Counted from the first letter of the stretch, positions 19,147 through 29,107 are shown. The stretch is 64,000 nucleotides of DNA from Pseudomonas sediminis (GCF_002741105.1 NZ_NIQU01000005.1:89149-153148); one strand, 5' to 3'. Translations and numbers: made by a program. The notes: generated from the sequence alone by a model not told the origin.

Positions 19147-19686
19147 ATGAACCACAAGGCCGATGCGGTTTTCGTGCCGCTGAACATTGCCGTGCTGACC
19201 GTCAGCGACACACGCACGTTGGAGACCGACACCTCGGGTCAACTGCTGGTCGACCGCCTGACCGCCGCCGGCCACCAGTTGGCCGCTCGCGTTCTGCTCA
19301 AGGATGATCTCTACAAGATCCGCGCCCAGGTGGCGACCTGGATCGCCGAGGATCAGGTGCAGGTGGTGGTGATCACCGGCGGTACCGGTTTCACTGGGCG
19401 TGACAGCACGCCGGAAGCGGTCGCCTGCCTGCTGGACAAGCAGGTCGATGGTTTCGGCGAGTTGTTCCGGCAGATCTCCGTGGCCGATATCGGCACTTCT
19501 ACCATCCAGTCGCGCGCGCTGGCCGGTCTGGCCAACGGCACCCTGGTGTGCTGCCTGCCGGGCTCGACCAATGCCTGTCGCACTGCCTGGGACGGCATCC
19601 TCGGTGAGCAACTGGATGCGCGCCATCGTCCCTGCAACTTCGTGCCGCATCTGAAGCAGGTGGGCGCCTGCGAGACGCGCGGATGA
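19147..19686 (+). CDS. moaB: Molybdenum cofactor biosynthesis protein B
   Basis: A 179-residue MoaB/MogA-fold protein that adenylylates molybdopterin or assists molybdate insertion. Motifs are [15 protein letters not shown] at the N-terminus, [18 protein letters not shown] in the middle, and [15 protein letters not shown] near the C-terminus. The ATG at 19147 (MNHKAD) is preferred to 19138 because homologues I recall begin at this point; neither has a clear ribosome site. It overlaps moeA by 4 bases and is divergent from mobA. Confidence 0.93.
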   Translation: MNHKADAVFVPLNIAVLTVSDTRTLETDTSGQLLVDRLTAAGHQLAARVLLKDDLYKIRAQVATWIAEDQVQVVVITGGTGFTGRDSTPEAVACLLDKQVDGFGELFRQISVADIGTSTIQSRALAGLANGTLVCCLPGSTNACRTAWDGILGEQLDARHRPCNFVPHLKQVGACETRG

Positions 19687-20897
19687 GTGGTTGCGATCAT
19701 CCCGGACTGTTGCCGATGGAGGCGGCGCTGGAGCGCCTGCTGGCGTTGGCTGAGGCGGCGCCCATCGAGCAGAACGAGCTGGTTGCGCTGGCCGAGGCCG
19801 ATGGACGGGTGCTGGCCGAGCCGCTGATTGCGGCGCTGGATTTGCCGCCATGGGCCAACAGCGCCATGGACGGTTATGCGCTGCGCCTGGCTGATTGGAA
19901 CGGCCAGGCATTGCCGGTCAGTCAGCGTATTCAGGCCGGAACTGCGCCTGTGTCGCTGGAGCCGGGTACCTGTGCGCGCATCTTCACCGGTGCGCCGCTG
20001 CCGGCAGGTGCCGATACCGTCGAAATGCAGGAGAACGTCGAGCTGGATCAGGCGGGGCGGGTGCACTTCCGTGAGCCGCTGAAAATTGGCCAGAACGTTC
20101 GAGCTCAAGGTCAGGAAACCCGCGTCGGCGAAGGTGTGTTGCCAGCCGGTACGCGCCTGGGGCCTATCGAGCTGGGGTTGGCGGCGTCTTTGGGGGCGGC
20201 GCAGCTTTCGGTGCGCCGGCGCCTGCGTGTTGCCGTGCTGTCCACTGGCGACGAACTGGTAGAGCCGGGTCAGGCGCTTGGCCCGGGGCAGATCTACAAC
20301 AGCAATCGGCGTCTGCTGATTGCCTGGTTGCAGCGGCTGGGCTGCAGCGTGGTGGATGCGGGCATCTTGCCCGATGACCTGCAGCGTACCCGCGAAGCGC
20401 TGGGGGCCTTGGGCGAGGTCGATCTGATTCTCTCCACGGGTGGCGTTTCGGTGGGGGAGGCGGATTTCCTTGGCATAGCCCTGCGTGAGGCGGGCGAACT
20501 GGCGCTGTGGAAACTGGCGATCAAGCCGGGTAAGCCGCTGACCTTCGGTCATTACCAGGGGGTTCCGGTAATAGGTCTGCCGGGCAACCCGGCTTCGACA
20601 CTGGTTACCTTCGGACTGCTGGCGCGTCCTTATATGTTGCGTCGTCTTGGCGTGCAGCGGGTCGAGCCGTTGGGCTTCGCGGTACCGGCAGGTTTTACCT
20701 GGCGCAAGCCGGGCATGCGCCGCGAGTACCTGCGGGCGCGTCTTGAGCAGGGGCGTGTGGTGCCTTACGCTAACCAGAGTTCTGGCGTTTTGCGCAGCGC
20801 CGCCTGGGCAGAAGGCTTGGCCGAGGTGATGGAAGGCAGCACGCTGAGCGAAGGGGATATGCTGCGCTTTATCCCGCTGAGCGAGATTCTCGGCTAG
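19683..20897 (+). CDS. moeA: Molybdopterin molybdenumtransferase
   Basis: A 404-residue MoeA that inserts molybdate into adenylylated molybdopterin. Domain signs are [15 protein letters not shown] near residue 55, [47 protein letters not shown] and [11 protein letters not shown]. The ATGA overlap with moaB indicates coupling. A GC-rich hairpin with a short T-tract follows the stop. Confidence 0.95.
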   Translation: MSGCDHPGLLPMEAALERLLALAEAAPIEQNELVALAEADGRVLAEPLIAALDLPPWANSAMDGYALRLADWNGQALPVSQRIQAGTAPVSLEPGTCARIFTGAPLPAGADTVEMQENVELDQAGRVHFREPLKIGQNVRAQGQETRVGEGVLPAGTRLGPIELGLAASLGAAQLSVRRRLRVAVLSTGDELVEPGQALGPGQIYNSNRRLLIAWLQRLGCSVVDAGILPDDLQRTREALGALGEVDLILSTGGVSVGEADFLGIALREAGELALWKLAIKPGKPLTFGHYQGVPVIGLPGNPASTLVTFGLLARPYMLRRLGVQRVEPLGFAVPAGFTWRKPGMRREYLRARLEQGRVVPYANQSSGVLRSAAWAEGLAEVMEGSTLSEGDMLRFIPLSEILG

Positions 20898-20907
20898 CGT
20901 TTCGCAA

Positions 20908-20936
20908 GCCCGACCAAGCAAGTGGTCGGGCGCTTT
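20908..20936 (+). terminator. Probable terminator after moeA
   Basis: GCCCGACCA and TGGTCGGGC form a nine-pair stem with an AGCAAG loop, followed by GCTTTAG. The T-tract is short, so termination strength is uncertain. Confidence 0.6.
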
Positions 20937-21046
20937 AGATGTCGCGGCGAAACTACTGGGTCACATTTATAACGATAGAATTTGCAAATGGGCTTGGTAG
21001 AGGGCATAGTCGCCAACTTGTAAATCCAACCGACACGGTCGTGCCC

Positions 21047-21670
21047 ATGCTAAAACGCTTCGCACCCCTCGTGCCTCTCGCACTCACAGTCTTTCTCGCT
21101 GCCTGCGCCGGCCACTCGCCGCAACCGCAGATCAGCGAAGCCACGGTCGAGCCAGTTGCTCGTCCGCTCTCTCAGCAGGTTGAGCCTGCCGATGATGATG
21201 AAATCACCGCGCTGATCGACGACAAGCCTTATGAAATGCCGCAGCTGGCAGACAGCCTGCTCGATCTCGGCCGTTCGCTGATTGGCACTCGCTATCGCTA
21301 TGGCGGCACTTCGGTGCAATCCGGTTTCGATTGCAGCGGTTTTGTTGGCTACCTGTTCCGCGAGGAAGTCGGCCTGGAATTGCCACGTTCCACTCGTGAG
21401 CTGATCAACCTCGATGCGCCGAAGGTGGCGCGTGCCGATCTGGAGCCAGGTGACCTGATCCTGTTCAACGATCGCGGTCGTGGTCGCGTCAGCCACGCAG
21501 GCATCTATCTGGGTGATGACCAGTTCATCCACTCCAGCAGCAGCCGCAGCGGTGGTGTGCGCATCGATAGCCTGGACGACAGCTACTGGAACCGCAGCTA
21601 TCTGCAAGCCAAGCGCGTGCTCGCGCTGGCTCCGGTTGAAGATCAGGTCGCTGCCAAGCGTCATAACTGA
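21047..21670 (+). CDS. NlpC/P60-family lipoprotein (cell-wall endopeptidase), copy 1
   Basis: A 207-residue lipoprotein. The signal peptide ends FLAACAGH, giving a lipidated Cys. After an acidic linker comes an NlpC/P60 domain: catalytic Cys in GFDCSGFVGY, the His in RVSHAGIYLG, and a third polar residue expected near FIHSSSSRSG. Such enzymes (MepS-like) cut peptidoglycan cross-links or stems. The ATG at 21047 is chosen because the signal peptide begins there. A paralogue follows directly on the same strand. Confidence 0.9.
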   Translation: MLKRFAPLVPLALTVFLAACAGHSPQPQISEATVEPVARPLSQQVEPADDDEITALIDDKPYEMPQLADSLLDLGRSLIGTRYRYGGTSVQSGFDCSGFVGYLFREEVGLELPRSTRELINLDAPKVARADLEPGDLILFNDRGRGRVSHAGIYLGDDQFIHSSSSRSGGVRIDSLDDSYWNRSYLQAKRVLALAPVEDQVAAKRHN

Positions 21671-21797
21671 TGCATACGGCGTAACTGCAGAATCTGTTCA
21701 AAGGCTGTCTTGTCAGCCTTGAGCAGGTGCTGAGGGTTGCGCCGTTTGTCTGCAAGCGGCAGAGTAGAGCGCATTCAGGCTCAGGATCGCCTCGCTT

Positions 21798-22322
21798 ATG
21801 CCCGTCACGACCCGTGTTGCCCTCATCGCTCTCGCTCTGCTGCTGAGTGCTTGCAGTAGTCGCGCTCCCTCTCCCCAGCCTATCTATAGTCCTCCAGTCT
21901 CTGCTTCGTCCTATCAGGGTGGTGCCGAAGATGTGCTGTTCCGCGCCCTCGGTCTGGTTGGTACACCCTATCGTTATGGCGGTAATACCCCGGAAGGTGG
22001 TTTCGACTGCAGCGGCCTGATTGGTTACGTTTATCGCGATGCTGCCGGTATCAGTCTGCCGCGTTCGACGCGTGAGCTGAGTGCCATGCGCACCCCGGAT
22101 GTCCGTCGTGACGCCCTGAAAAGTGGTGACCTGGTGTTCTTTGCCACCAATGGCGGGCGTACCGTCAGCCATGCCGGCATCTATGTCGGCGACGGCCGCT
22201 TCGTGCATGCTCCCTCTACCGGCGGTACGGTGCGCCTGGACAGCCTCACCAGCGGTTATTGGCAGGGCGTCTATCTCGATGCCAAGCGCGTCATCACGCC
22301 AGAGCTCGCGCGTAATCCCTGA
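21798..22322 (+). CDS. NlpC/P60-family lipoprotein (cell-wall endopeptidase), copy 2
   Basis: A 174-residue paralogue of the preceding gene, with signal peptide and lipobox LLSACSSR. Catalytic Cys in GFDCSGLIGY and His in TVSHAGIYVG are conserved, and the surrounding text (YRYGGNTPEGG, LPRSTRELSAM) matches copy 1 closely. It lacks the long acidic linker. The 127-base gap between the copies carries a small hairpin near 21701 but no clear terminator. Confidence 0.9.
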   Translation: MPVTTRVALIALALLLSACSSRAPSPQPIYSPPVSASSYQGGAEDVLFRALGLVGTPYRYGGNTPEGGFDCSGLIGYVYRDAAGISLPRSTRELSAMRTPDVRRDALKSGDLVFFATNGGRTVSHAGIYVGDGRFVHAPSTGGTVRLDSLTSGYWQGVYLDAKRVITPELARNP

Positions 22323-22332
22323 ATTACTGTCC

Positions 22333-22653
22333 ATGGTCGATCCCATTCGCCTGCCGCCTCAGCCCGAGGTGTGCGAACTGTGCGCGCGGCCCGTTGCGTT
22401 GACGCGTCATCATCTGATTCCCAAGGCCCTGCACGACAAGACCTACGTGCAGAAGCGTTTCGCTCGTCATGAGCGCATCACGGCTACGCTCTGGGTCTGC
22501 CGCGCCTGCCACAACCAGATTCACCGGTTGTTCAGCGAAAAGGAGCTGGCGCTGACTTACAACAGCCGTGACGCGCTGCTGGGTGATGAGCGCCTGCGCA
22601 CCTTCGTCGAATGGCTGGCCAGCAAGCCGCCGGGCTTCACGCCCAGGCATTGA
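22333..22653 (+). CDS. Small HNH-domain protein
   Basis: A 106-residue protein with two CxxC pairs, CELCARP near residue 14 and CRACHNQIH near residue 58, and an HH motif (LTRHHLIPKALH) typical of HNH nucleases. It has no signal peptide. The ATG at 22333 lies 11 bases after the stop of the NlpC gene. The longer in-frame ORF upstream is a shadow of that gene. The substrate is unknown, and such small HNH proteins need not be nucleases in vivo. Confidence 0.8.
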   Translation: MVDPIRLPPQPEVCELCARPVALTRHHLIPKALHDKTYVQKRFARHERITATLWVCRACHNQIHRLFSEKELALTYNSRDALLGDERLRTFVEWLASKPPGFTPRH

Positions 22654-22707
22654 GCGCTCCCGGCGTTGACGCGCAGGGCTGCCAGCCTCTACCCTGCGCG
22701 CCTTGCT

Positions 22708-22930
22708 TCAGGTGCCCCGAGCTGCCGTGAATGGTGGGCGAGAGGTGAAACAGGGAAGCCGGTTCGAATGCCGGCGCTGCCCCCGCAACGGTAGGTGAGT
22801 CAAACACCGCATAAGCAGACCGAGTGAATACGTCAGTTTTCACGCAGTCTGCAAGGCCACTGTGTATTTGCACGGGAAGGCGCGGTGCCGAGCCTTTGGG
22901 TTCGCTCACGAGCCCGGAGACCGGCCTGTC
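22708..22930 (+). promoter_or_regulatory. Cobalamin (B12) riboswitch
   Basis: The leader upstream of cobO contains the conserved parts of a B12 aptamer in order: GGTGCCCC at 22711, GTGAAACAGGGAAGCCGGT, GCTGCCCCCGCAACGGTA, and the B12 box AGCCCGGAGACCGGCCTG at 22911-22928. Adenosylcobalamin binding is expected to lower expression of the downstream cobalamin operon. Confidence 0.95.
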
Positions 22931-22948
22931 GCATTTTCACGGCATCGC

Positions 22949-22982
22949 GGAGGGCGTTGTCCGGCCGACGCTCCGGTTTTTC
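22949..22982 (+). terminator. Putative riboswitch expression platform (attenuator hairpin)
   Basis: About 20 bases after the B12 box, GGAG..GCGT pairs with ACGCTCC around a CCGGCC-containing loop, followed by GG and five T. The stem has a two-base bulge. It looks like an intrinsic terminator that the riboswitch could expose when B12 is bound. The remaining leader to cobO, about 150 bases, shows no ORF I would support. Confidence 0.5.
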
Positions 22983-23129
22983 CGGGGTGTTGTGCTTCCT
23001 GTCTTCCGCTCGCCTGACCAGCCATTGGCGCCTGGGTGAGGACGTGCGGATCATCGCGATCTGCTCCCCATCGTTGCTCGTACTGTTTACCGACAGCCGA
23101 CGCGGGTGCCTGATGTACAGGAGCACAGC

Positions 23130-23741
23130 ATGAGCGAGTCCACCGAACGCGATGCCCGCCACAAGGCGCGCATGCAGCGCAAGAAAGCCCTGATCGACGA
23201 AAAGATCGCCCAGGCCCAGGACGAATACGGTCTGTTGCTGGTACACAGCGGCAATGGCAAGGGCAAGAGCAGCAGTGCCTTCGGTATGGTCGCGCGTGCG
23301 CTCGGTCATGGCCTCAAGGTCGGTGTGGTGCAGTTCATCAAGGGCGCTGCCAGCACCGGTGAAGAAACCTTCTTCCGCCGCTTTCCCGAGGAAGTCAGCT
23401 ACCACGTGATGGGTGAGGGCTTTACCTGGGAAACCCAGGACCGCCAGCGCGATATCGCCAAGGCGCAGGAAGCCTGGGCGGTGGCTCGGCTCCTGCTGAG
23501 CGACGAGTCCGTCAGCCTGGTGGTGCTGGACGAGCTGAACATTGCCCTCAAGCATGGCTACCTCGAACTGGACGCAGTGCTGGCCGATATCGAGGCTCGG
23601 CCGATGCTGCAGCACGTGGTAGTGACCGGGCGTGGTGCCTTGCCGGGGATGATCGAGGCGGCCGACACGGTCACAGAAATGAGCCTGGTCAAGCATGCGT
23701 TCAAGTCCGGGGTGAAGGCGCAGAAGGGCATCGAATTCTGA
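23130..23741 (+). CDS. cobO: Cob(I)yrinic acid a,c-diamide adenosyltransferase
   Basis: A 203-residue CobO/BtuR-type enzyme that transfers the adenosyl group from ATP to cob(I)alamin precursors. The P-loop is HSGNGKGKSSSAFG. The motifs GVVQFIKGA, LVVLDELNIAL and VVVTGRGALP are family-typical. The ATG at 23130 follows AGGAGCACAGC. It is the first gene of the operon controlled by the B12 riboswitch, and its stop overlaps the cobB start by one base. Confidence 0.95.
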   Translation: MSESTERDARHKARMQRKKALIDEKIAQAQDEYGLLLVHSGNGKGKSSSAFGMVARALGHGLKVGVVQFIKGAASTGEETFFRRFPEEVSYHVMGEGFTWETQDRQRDIAKAQEAWAVARLLLSDESVSLVVLDELNIALKHGYLELDAVLADIEARPMLQHVVVTGRGALPGMIEAADTVTEMSLVKHAFKSGVKAQKGIEF

Positions 23742-25033
23742 TGAATGCACGTCACTGCCCGGCGCTGTTGATCGCCGCCCCCGCGTCTGGTCAGGGCAAG
23801 ACCACCGTTACTGCTGCCCTGGCGCGCCTGCATACGCGTCAGGGGCGTCGGGTGCGTGTGTTCAAATGTGGGCCGGATTTTCTCGACCCGATGATCCACG
23901 CTCGTGCCAGTGGTGCGCCGGTTTACCAGCTCGACCTGGCCATGGTCGGCGAGGCGGAGAGCCGGCGGTTGCTGTGGCAGGCGGCTGGCGAGGCTGATCT
24001 GATCCTGATCGAAGGGGTCATGGGCCTGTTCGACGGCAAGCCCTCGGCGGCCGACCTGGCCCGCCATTTCGGCGTGCCGGTACTGGGAGTGATCGACGGT
24101 GCAGCCATGGCGCAGACCTTTGGCGCTCTGGCCCATGGCCTGGCCACCTTCCAGCCTGATCTGCCCTTCGCCGGCGTACTCGGTAATCGCGTCGCCAGCA
24201 CGCGTCATGGCGATATCCTGCGTGATGCACTGCCGCCCAGCATCCGCTGGTTCGGCGCCTTGCCGCGCAGTGCCTCCGTGGAGTTGCCCAGTCGGCACCT
24301 GGGCCTGGTGCAAGCGGCTGAGTTGGCTGATCTGGATGGGCGCCTGGATGCTGCGGCCGATGCGCTGGCGGCTACCGCCGACGTCGACCTACCGCCGGCG
24401 GTGAGTTTTGCCGCGCCAGTGATTGAGCCGCTACCTGAGCTGCTGGCTGGAGTTCGTATCGGCGTGGCGCGTGATGCCGCGTTCGCCTTCCTTTACCAGG
24501 CCAACCTCGATCTGCTGCAGGCACTGGGCGCAGAGCTGCGTTACTTTTCGCCGCTGGCCGATAGCGAGCTGCCCGAGGTGGACAGCCTTTATCTGCCTGG
24601 TGGTTACCCCGAGTTGTACCTGTCCGAGCTGGAGAGCAATCAGGCCATGGCCGACGCGATTCGCGCCCATCACCAGGCCGGCAAACCGCTGCTCGCCGAA
24701 TGTGGCGGCATGCTCTATCTGCTCGATGAGTTGCGCGACAAGCAGGGCAGCAGCGGGCGCATGCTCGGCCTTCTCAGTGGCAGCGCCGCGTTGCAGCCGC
24801 GCCTGACGGCTCTGGCCCTGCAGGACGTGACGCTACCGGAAGGTGAGCTGCGCGGTCATAGCTACCATCACTCGCGGCTGGAAAGTCCGCTCGAGCCAGT
24901 GGCACAGGGCCGCTGCCCGAATGGCAAACCAGTGGCCGAAGCGGTGTATCGCCTAGGCCGACTCACCGCCAGCTATATCCACTTCTACCTGCCTTCCAAC
25001 CCGGAGGCAGCCGCCGCGCTGTTGCGTCCGTGA
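23741..25033 (+). CDS. cobB: Cobyrinate a,c-diamide synthase
   Basis: A 430-residue ATP- and glutamine-dependent amidase that amidates the a and c side chains of (hydrogeno)byrinate. The N-terminal ATPase part has GQGKTTVTAALARL and LIEGVMGLFDG. The C-terminal glutaminase part has LPGGYPELY and the nucleophile Cys in LLAECGGMLYL. It overlaps cobO by one base and bluB by four (GTGA). Confidence 0.95.
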   Translation: MNARHCPALLIAAPASGQGKTTVTAALARLHTRQGRRVRVFKCGPDFLDPMIHARASGAPVYQLDLAMVGEAESRRLLWQAAGEADLILIEGVMGLFDGKPSAADLARHFGVPVLGVIDGAAMAQTFGALAHGLATFQPDLPFAGVLGNRVASTRHGDILRDALPPSIRWFGALPRSASVELPSRHLGLVQAAELADLDGRLDAAADALAATADVDLPPAVSFAAPVIEPLPELLAGVRIGVARDAAFAFLYQANLDLLQALGAELRYFSPLADSELPEVDSLYLPGGYPELYLSELESNQAMADAIRAHHQAGKPLLAECGGMLYLLDELRDKQGSSGRMLGLLSGSAALQPRLTALALQDVTLPEGELRGHSYHHSRLESPLEPVAQGRCPNGKPVAEAVYRLGRLTASYIHFYLPSNPEAAAALLRP

Positions 25034-25683
25034 CCGACCATGCCTTCAGCGCGCAGGAGCGTGCCGCGGTATACCGCGCCATCGCCGAGCGCCGCGACAT
25101 GCGCCATTTTGCCAGCGGCGAGGTGCCGCCCGAGGTGCTGGCGCGCCTGCTCGAAGCGGCGCACCACGCCCCCAGCGTCGGCCTGATGCAGCCGTGGCGC
25201 TTCCTGCGTATCAGTGATCCGCAATTGCGTGAGGCGGCTCATGCGCTGGTGGAGGCCGAGCGTGTGCGTACTGCCGAAGCTTTGGGCGAGCGCAGCGACC
25301 AGTTCATGAGGCTGAAGGTCGAGGGCATTCGTGACTGCGCCGAGCTGCTGGCCGTGGCGCTGATGGAGGGACGCGAAGCGCATGTCTTCGGGCGGCGCAC
25401 CTTGCCGGAAATGGATATGGCCTCGGTGGCCTGCGCCATTCAGAATCTGTGGCTGGCTGCACGAGCCGAAGGTCTGGGCGTGGGCTGGGTGTCGCTGTTC
25501 GACCCCGATGCGCTGGCCGAGCTGCTGTGCATGCCGGCTGGCAGCAAACCGGTGGCGTTGCTGTGCCTGGGGCCAGTGGACGCCTTCTATGAGAAACCGA
25601 TGCTGGTGGAAGAGGGCTGGGCCACGCCACGGCCGCTGAGCGAGCTGCTATTCGAGAATCAATGGGGAGTGCGGGGTGACTGA
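25030..25683 (+). CDS. bluB: 5,6-dimethylbenzimidazole synthase
   Basis: A 217-residue flavin-dependent enzyme of nitroreductase fold that breaks down FMN to make the lower base of B12. The N-terminal RRDMRHFASGEVPPE and HAPSVGLMQPWRF motifs, and LGVGWVSLFDPDAL later, are typical of BluB. It starts with GTG overlapping the cobB stop. Its presence implies the cell can make its own lower ligand aerobically. Confidence 0.94.
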   Translation: MTDHAFSAQERAAVYRAIAERRDMRHFASGEVPPEVLARLLEAAHHAPSVGLMQPWRFLRISDPQLREAAHALVEAERVRTAEALGERSDQFMRLKVEGIRDCAELLAVALMEGREAHVFGRRTLPEMDMASVACAIQNLWLAARAEGLGVGWVSLFDPDALAELLCMPAGSKPVALLCLGPVDAFYEKPMLVEEGWATPRPLSELLFENQWGVRGD

Positions 25684-25686
25684 ACG

Positions 25687-26595
25687 ATGAGTCTGGCGCT
25701 GATCACCTGTGCCGGCGTGGCGCTGGACGCCGTACTGGGCGAGCCCCGACACGCGCACCCGCTGGTGGCCTTCGGTCGCCTGGCCGAGCGCCTGGAGCAG
25801 CGCTTCAACCCGGCCGGCGGCGGCTGGCGCAGTCATGGCGTCACCGCCTGGTGCCTGGCGGTGCTGCCGCTTACCCTGCTCACCTGGCTGCTGGTACAGG
25901 TCAGTGGTCTGGGCTGGGCCGTGGAAATCTTCGCCCTGTATTTCGCCCTCGGCCTGCGCAGCCTTTACGAGCATGCGCAACCGGTGGCCCGCGCGCTGCG
26001 CCTGGGGGACCTGGCTCTGGCGCGCGAGCGCGTCGGCTGGATGGTCAGCCGCAACACTACCGAACTGGATGCCACGGGCGTGGCGCGTGCCGGCACCGAG
26101 TCTGTGCTGGAGAACGGCTCCGATGCGGTCTTCGCCGCCTTGTTCTGGTTCATCGTGGCGGGTGCACCGGGTGTGGTGCTGTACCGCCTGAGCAATACCC
26201 TTGATGCCATGTGGGGCTACCGCAACGAGCGCTTCGAGCGTTTTGGCTGGGCCGCGGCGAAGATCGATGACGTGCTCAATTACCTGCCGGCGCGCCTGGT
26301 GGCGCTGACCTACGCACTGCTTGGACGTACCGCCCTGGCGCTTAGGTGCTGGCGCAAGCAGGCGCCGCTGTGGGACAGTTCCAATGCTGGCCCGGTGATG
26401 GCGTCTGGCGCAGGCAGCCTGGGCGTGAGCCTGGGCGGGGCTGCGGAGTATCACGGCGAGCGGCATGAACGCCCGCAGTTGGGCGAAGGCCCGGCGCCGC
26501 GTGCGCGGGATATCGAGCGGGCGATGAATCGAGTCGTCGCGGGCGTTGGCTTATGGTTGCTGTGCCTGATCGTATGGGAGGTCTGGGTTGCTTGA
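25687..26595 (+). CDS. cobD: Adenosylcobinamide-phosphate synthase (CobD/CbiB)
   Basis: A 302-residue polytopic membrane protein that joins aminopropanol phosphate to adenosylcobyric acid. It begins [25 protein letters not shown], the usual CbiB start. It has several membrane spans (around 52-95, 150-170 and 285-300), and the [17 protein letters not shown] motif lies near the C-terminus. It follows bluB by 3 bases and overlaps cobC by 8. Confidence 0.94.
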   Translation: MSLALITCAGVALDAVLGEPRHAHPLVAFGRLAERLEQRFNPAGGGWRSHGVTAWCLAVLPLTLLTWLLVQVSGLGWAVEIFALYFALGLRSLYEHAQPVARALRLGDLALARERVGWMVSRNTTELDATGVARAGTESVLENGSDAVFAALFWFIVAGAPGVVLYRLSNTLDAMWGYRNERFERFGWAAAKIDDVLNYLPARLVALTYALLGRTALALRCWRKQAPLWDSSNAGPVMASGAGSLGVSLGGAAEYHGERHERPQLGEGPAPRARDIERAMNRVVAGVGLWLLCLIVWEVWVA

Positions 26596-27598
26596 GCATG
26601 GAGGTCGACTGCGCGCCGCTGCGCAGCGCTATGGCATCCCACTGGAGGATTGGCTGGACCTGTCCACCGGGGTTGCGCCCTACGGCTGGGATCTGCCTGC
26701 TGTACCGGGGTCTGCCTGGGCACGCCTGCCTGAGGCGGATGACGGCCTGGAGCAGGCCGCGCGCAATTATTACGGCGCCGTCAGCCTGCTGCCGGTAGCC
26801 GGTTCGCAGGCGGCGATCCAGGCCTTGCCGCGTCTACGTCGTAACGCCAGCGTGGGCATCATCGCGCCCACCTACGCCGAGCATGCTGCTGCCTGGCGTC
26901 GTGAAGGCCATCGCATCACCAAGCTCAGCGAGGGTTCGGTGCATCGCGCCTTGCCGCAGTTGGATGTGCTTCTGGTGGTGAACCCGAACAATCCGACAGG
27001 CCGGCTGATCGAGCCGGCGCGCCTGCTTGACTGGCATGACGAACTGGCCGAGCGCGGCGGCTGGCTGGTGGTCGACGAAGCCTTCATCGACTGCACGCCG
27101 GAGCACAGCCTGGCTGCCTACAGCGACATGCCGGGGCTAATCGTGCTGCGCTCGTTCGGCAAGTTCTTCGGCCTGGCTGGTCTGCGTCTGGGCTTCGTCC
27201 TGGCTGCTCAGGCTCTGCTGGAGGAGCTGGAAACGCTGCTGGGGCCCTGGGCCGTCAGTGGCCCAGCGCGCAGTGTGGCGCTCAGCCTGCTGGTCGATGG
27301 CGAGGGGCAGCGCCTTCAGCGTGAGCGCCTGCTGGCCGATGGCGAGCGTCTGGCGGCGCTGCTGCGTGATTGCGGCATGCCGGTGACCGGTGGCTCGGCG
27401 CTGTTCCAGTTCTGTTGCACCCGTCGGGCGGTGCCTTGCATGGAGCTGCTTGCGCGGCGCGGCATTCTGGTGCGCCTGTTCGCTGAGCTGGACAGTCTGC
27501 GTTTCGGCCTGCCGGCGGATGAGGCTGGCTGGCTGCGGCTGGAACAGGGGCTGCTGGAGTGCGCGCCGATCCTGGCCAGTCTCGAGGAAACGCCCTGA
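26588..27598 (+). CDS. cobC: L-threonine-O-3-phosphate decarboxylase
   Basis: A 336-residue fold-type I PLP enzyme supplying the aminopropanol phosphate linker of B12. The PLP-binding Lys is in [16 protein letters not shown], and substrate motifs include [11 protein letters not shown] and [12 protein letters not shown]. The start is TTG at 26588, giving [11 protein letters not shown], which matches family N-termini; it overlaps the end of cobD. In Pseudomonas nomenclature this is cobC, not the phosphatase of the same name in Salmonella. Confidence 0.92.
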   Translation: MLEHGGRLRAAAQRYGIPLEDWLDLSTGVAPYGWDLPAVPGSAWARLPEADDGLEQAARNYYGAVSLLPVAGSQAAIQALPRLRRNASVGIIAPTYAEHAAAWRREGHRITKLSEGSVHRALPQLDVLLVVNPNNPTGRLIEPARLLDWHDELAERGGWLVVDEAFIDCTPEHSLAAYSDMPGLIVLRSFGKFFGLAGLRLGFVLAAQALLEELETLLGPWAVSGPARSVALSLLVDGEGQRLQRERLLADGERLAALLRDCGMPVTGGSALFQFCCTRRAVPCMELLARRGILVRLFAELDSLRFGLPADEAGWLRLEQGLLECAPILASLEETP

Positions 27599-29049
27599 TG
27601 GCCACCTTGATGGTGCAGGGCACCACCTCCGATGCCGGCAAGAGCACGCTGGTGACGGCCCTGTGCCGATGGGCGCGGCGCCAGGGCGTGTCCGTGGCAC
27701 CATTCAAGCCACAGAACATGGCGCTCAACTCTGCGGTGACCGCCGATGGCGGCGAGATCGGCCGCGCGCAGGCAGTGCAGGCGCAGGCGGCCGGGCTGCA
27801 GCCACATACCGACATGAACCCAGTGCTGCTCAAGCCCAACAGCGACATGGGCGCCCAGGTGATCATCCACGGTCGGGCCATCGGCAATATGCAGGCGCTG
27901 ACCTATCACGGCTACAAGCCGGTGGCGATGGCGGCGGTGCTGGAGTCCCATGCCCGGTTGCTGCAGCGTCATCAGCTGGTGTTGGTCGAGGGCGCCGGCT
28001 CACCGGCCGAGATCAACCTGCGTGCTGGTGACATTGCCAACATGGGCTTTGCCGAGGCCGTCGATTGCCCGGTAATCCTGATCGCCGATATCGACAAGGG
28101 CGGCGTGTTCGCCCACCTGGTCGGCACCCTGGAGCTGCTCAGCCCGAGCGAGCAGGCGCGCATCCGCGGCTTCGTGATCAATCGCTTTCGCGGTGATATC
28201 GCGTTGCTCAAACCGGGGCTGGACTGGCTCGAACAGCGTACCGGCAAGTCCGTGCTCGGAGTGCTGCCGTACCTGATGGATTTCCACCTGGAAGCCGAGG
28301 ACGCCGTCGATACCCGCCAGCAGGTCAAGGACGAACAGGCCTTGCACGTGGTGGTGCCAGTATTACCGCGCATCAGCAACCACACCGATTTCGACCCGCT
28401 GCGCCTGCATCCGCAGGTGCAACTGACTTTCGTCGGGCCCGGTCAGGCCATCCCGCCGGCGGACCTGATCATCCTGCCTGGCTCCAAGAGTGTGCGCGCC
28501 GATCTCGCGCGGCTGCGCGAGCAGGGCTGGGACGCTGCCATCACCCGCCACCTGCGTTATGGCGGCAAGCTGCTGGGTATCTGCGGTGGTCTGCAGATGC
28601 TCGGTCGGCAGATTCACGATCCGCACGGCCTGGAAGGTGTTGCCGGCAGTAGCGAAGGTCTCGGTCTGCTGGATTTCGAGACGCTGCTGGAGCCGGAGAA
28701 ACAGTTGCGCAACGTGCGCGGTCGGTTGTGCCTAGAGCAGGCTGATGTCAGCGGTTACGAGATTCATGCCGGCGTCAGTAGCGGGCCTGGGCTCAATGGC
28801 GCCGTGCGGCTCGATGACGGTCGCAGCGACGGTGGCCTCAGCGCCGATGGCCAGGTGTTCGGCACCTACCTGCATGGCCTGTTCGAGCAACCGTCGGCGT
28901 TCGCCGCACTGTTGCGCTGGGCCGGGCTGCATGAGGTGCAGGCAGTGGATTACCAGGCGCTGCGCGAGCGCGATATCGAGCGCCTGGCGGATCAGGTGGA
29001 GCTGCACCTGGATACCGAAAAACTCAAGGCGCTTTGCGGCCTGGGGTAG
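27598..29049 (+). CDS. cobQ: Adenosylcobyric acid synthase (glutamine-hydrolysing)
   Basis: A 483-residue enzyme that adds four amide groups to adenosylcobyrinate diamide. The N-terminal ATP site is [18 protein letters not shown], followed by [12 protein letters not shown] and [13 protein letters not shown]. The C-terminal glutaminase has [11 protein letters not shown] and the nucleophile Cys in [10 protein letters not shown]. The ATG overlaps the cobC stop by one base (TGATG). A 58-base gap with a short hairpin repeat follows. Confidence 0.96.
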   Translation: MATLMVQGTTSDAGKSTLVTALCRWARRQGVSVAPFKPQNMALNSAVTADGGEIGRAQAVQAQAAGLQPHTDMNPVLLKPNSDMGAQVIIHGRAIGNMQALTYHGYKPVAMAAVLESHARLLQRHQLVLVEGAGSPAEINLRAGDIANMGFAEAVDCPVILIADIDKGGVFAHLVGTLELLSPSEQARIRGFVINRFRGDIALLKPGLDWLEQRTGKSVLGVLPYLMDFHLEAEDAVDTRQQVKDEQALHVVVPVLPRISNHTDFDPLRLHPQVQLTFVGPGQAIPPADLIILPGSKSVRADLARLREQGWDAAITRHLRYGGKLLGICGGLQMLGRQIHDPHGLEGVAGSSEGLGLLDFETLLEPEKQLRNVRGRLCLEQADVSGYEIHAGVSSGPGLNGAVRLDDGRSDGGLSADGQVFGTYLHGLFEQPSAFAALLRWAGLHEVQAVDYQALRERDIERLADQVELHLDTEKLKALCGLG

Positions 29050-29077
29050 GGGGCCTGGCACCCGCAGGTTTTGAAAT

Positions 29078-29098
29078 GGTGCGCACAGCGCACCCTAC
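29078..29098. repeat. Short hairpin repeat between cobQ and cobP
   Basis: GGTGCGC-ACA-GCGCACC followed by CTAC is the same short palindrome as at 14489-14509, here in the reverse orientation. It sits in the only sizeable gap of the cobalamin operon and could shape RNA decay there. Confidence 0.6.
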
Positions 29099-29107
29099 GG
29101 AGAGAAG

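Noticed and set aside
19353-20921. A 522-codon open frame on the minus strand across moaB and moeA.
   Set aside because: It is antisense to two clear MoCo genes with diagnostic motifs, and is rich in Arg, Gln and His without domains.
21701-21720. Hairpin AAGGCTG/CAGCCTT as terminator between the NlpC genes.
   Set aside because: No T-run follows, and the tandem paralogues could be co-transcribed.
22123-22332. N-terminal extension of the HNH protein.
   Set aside because: The upstream part is another frame of the NlpC/P60 gene; the HNH fold starts after ATG 22333.
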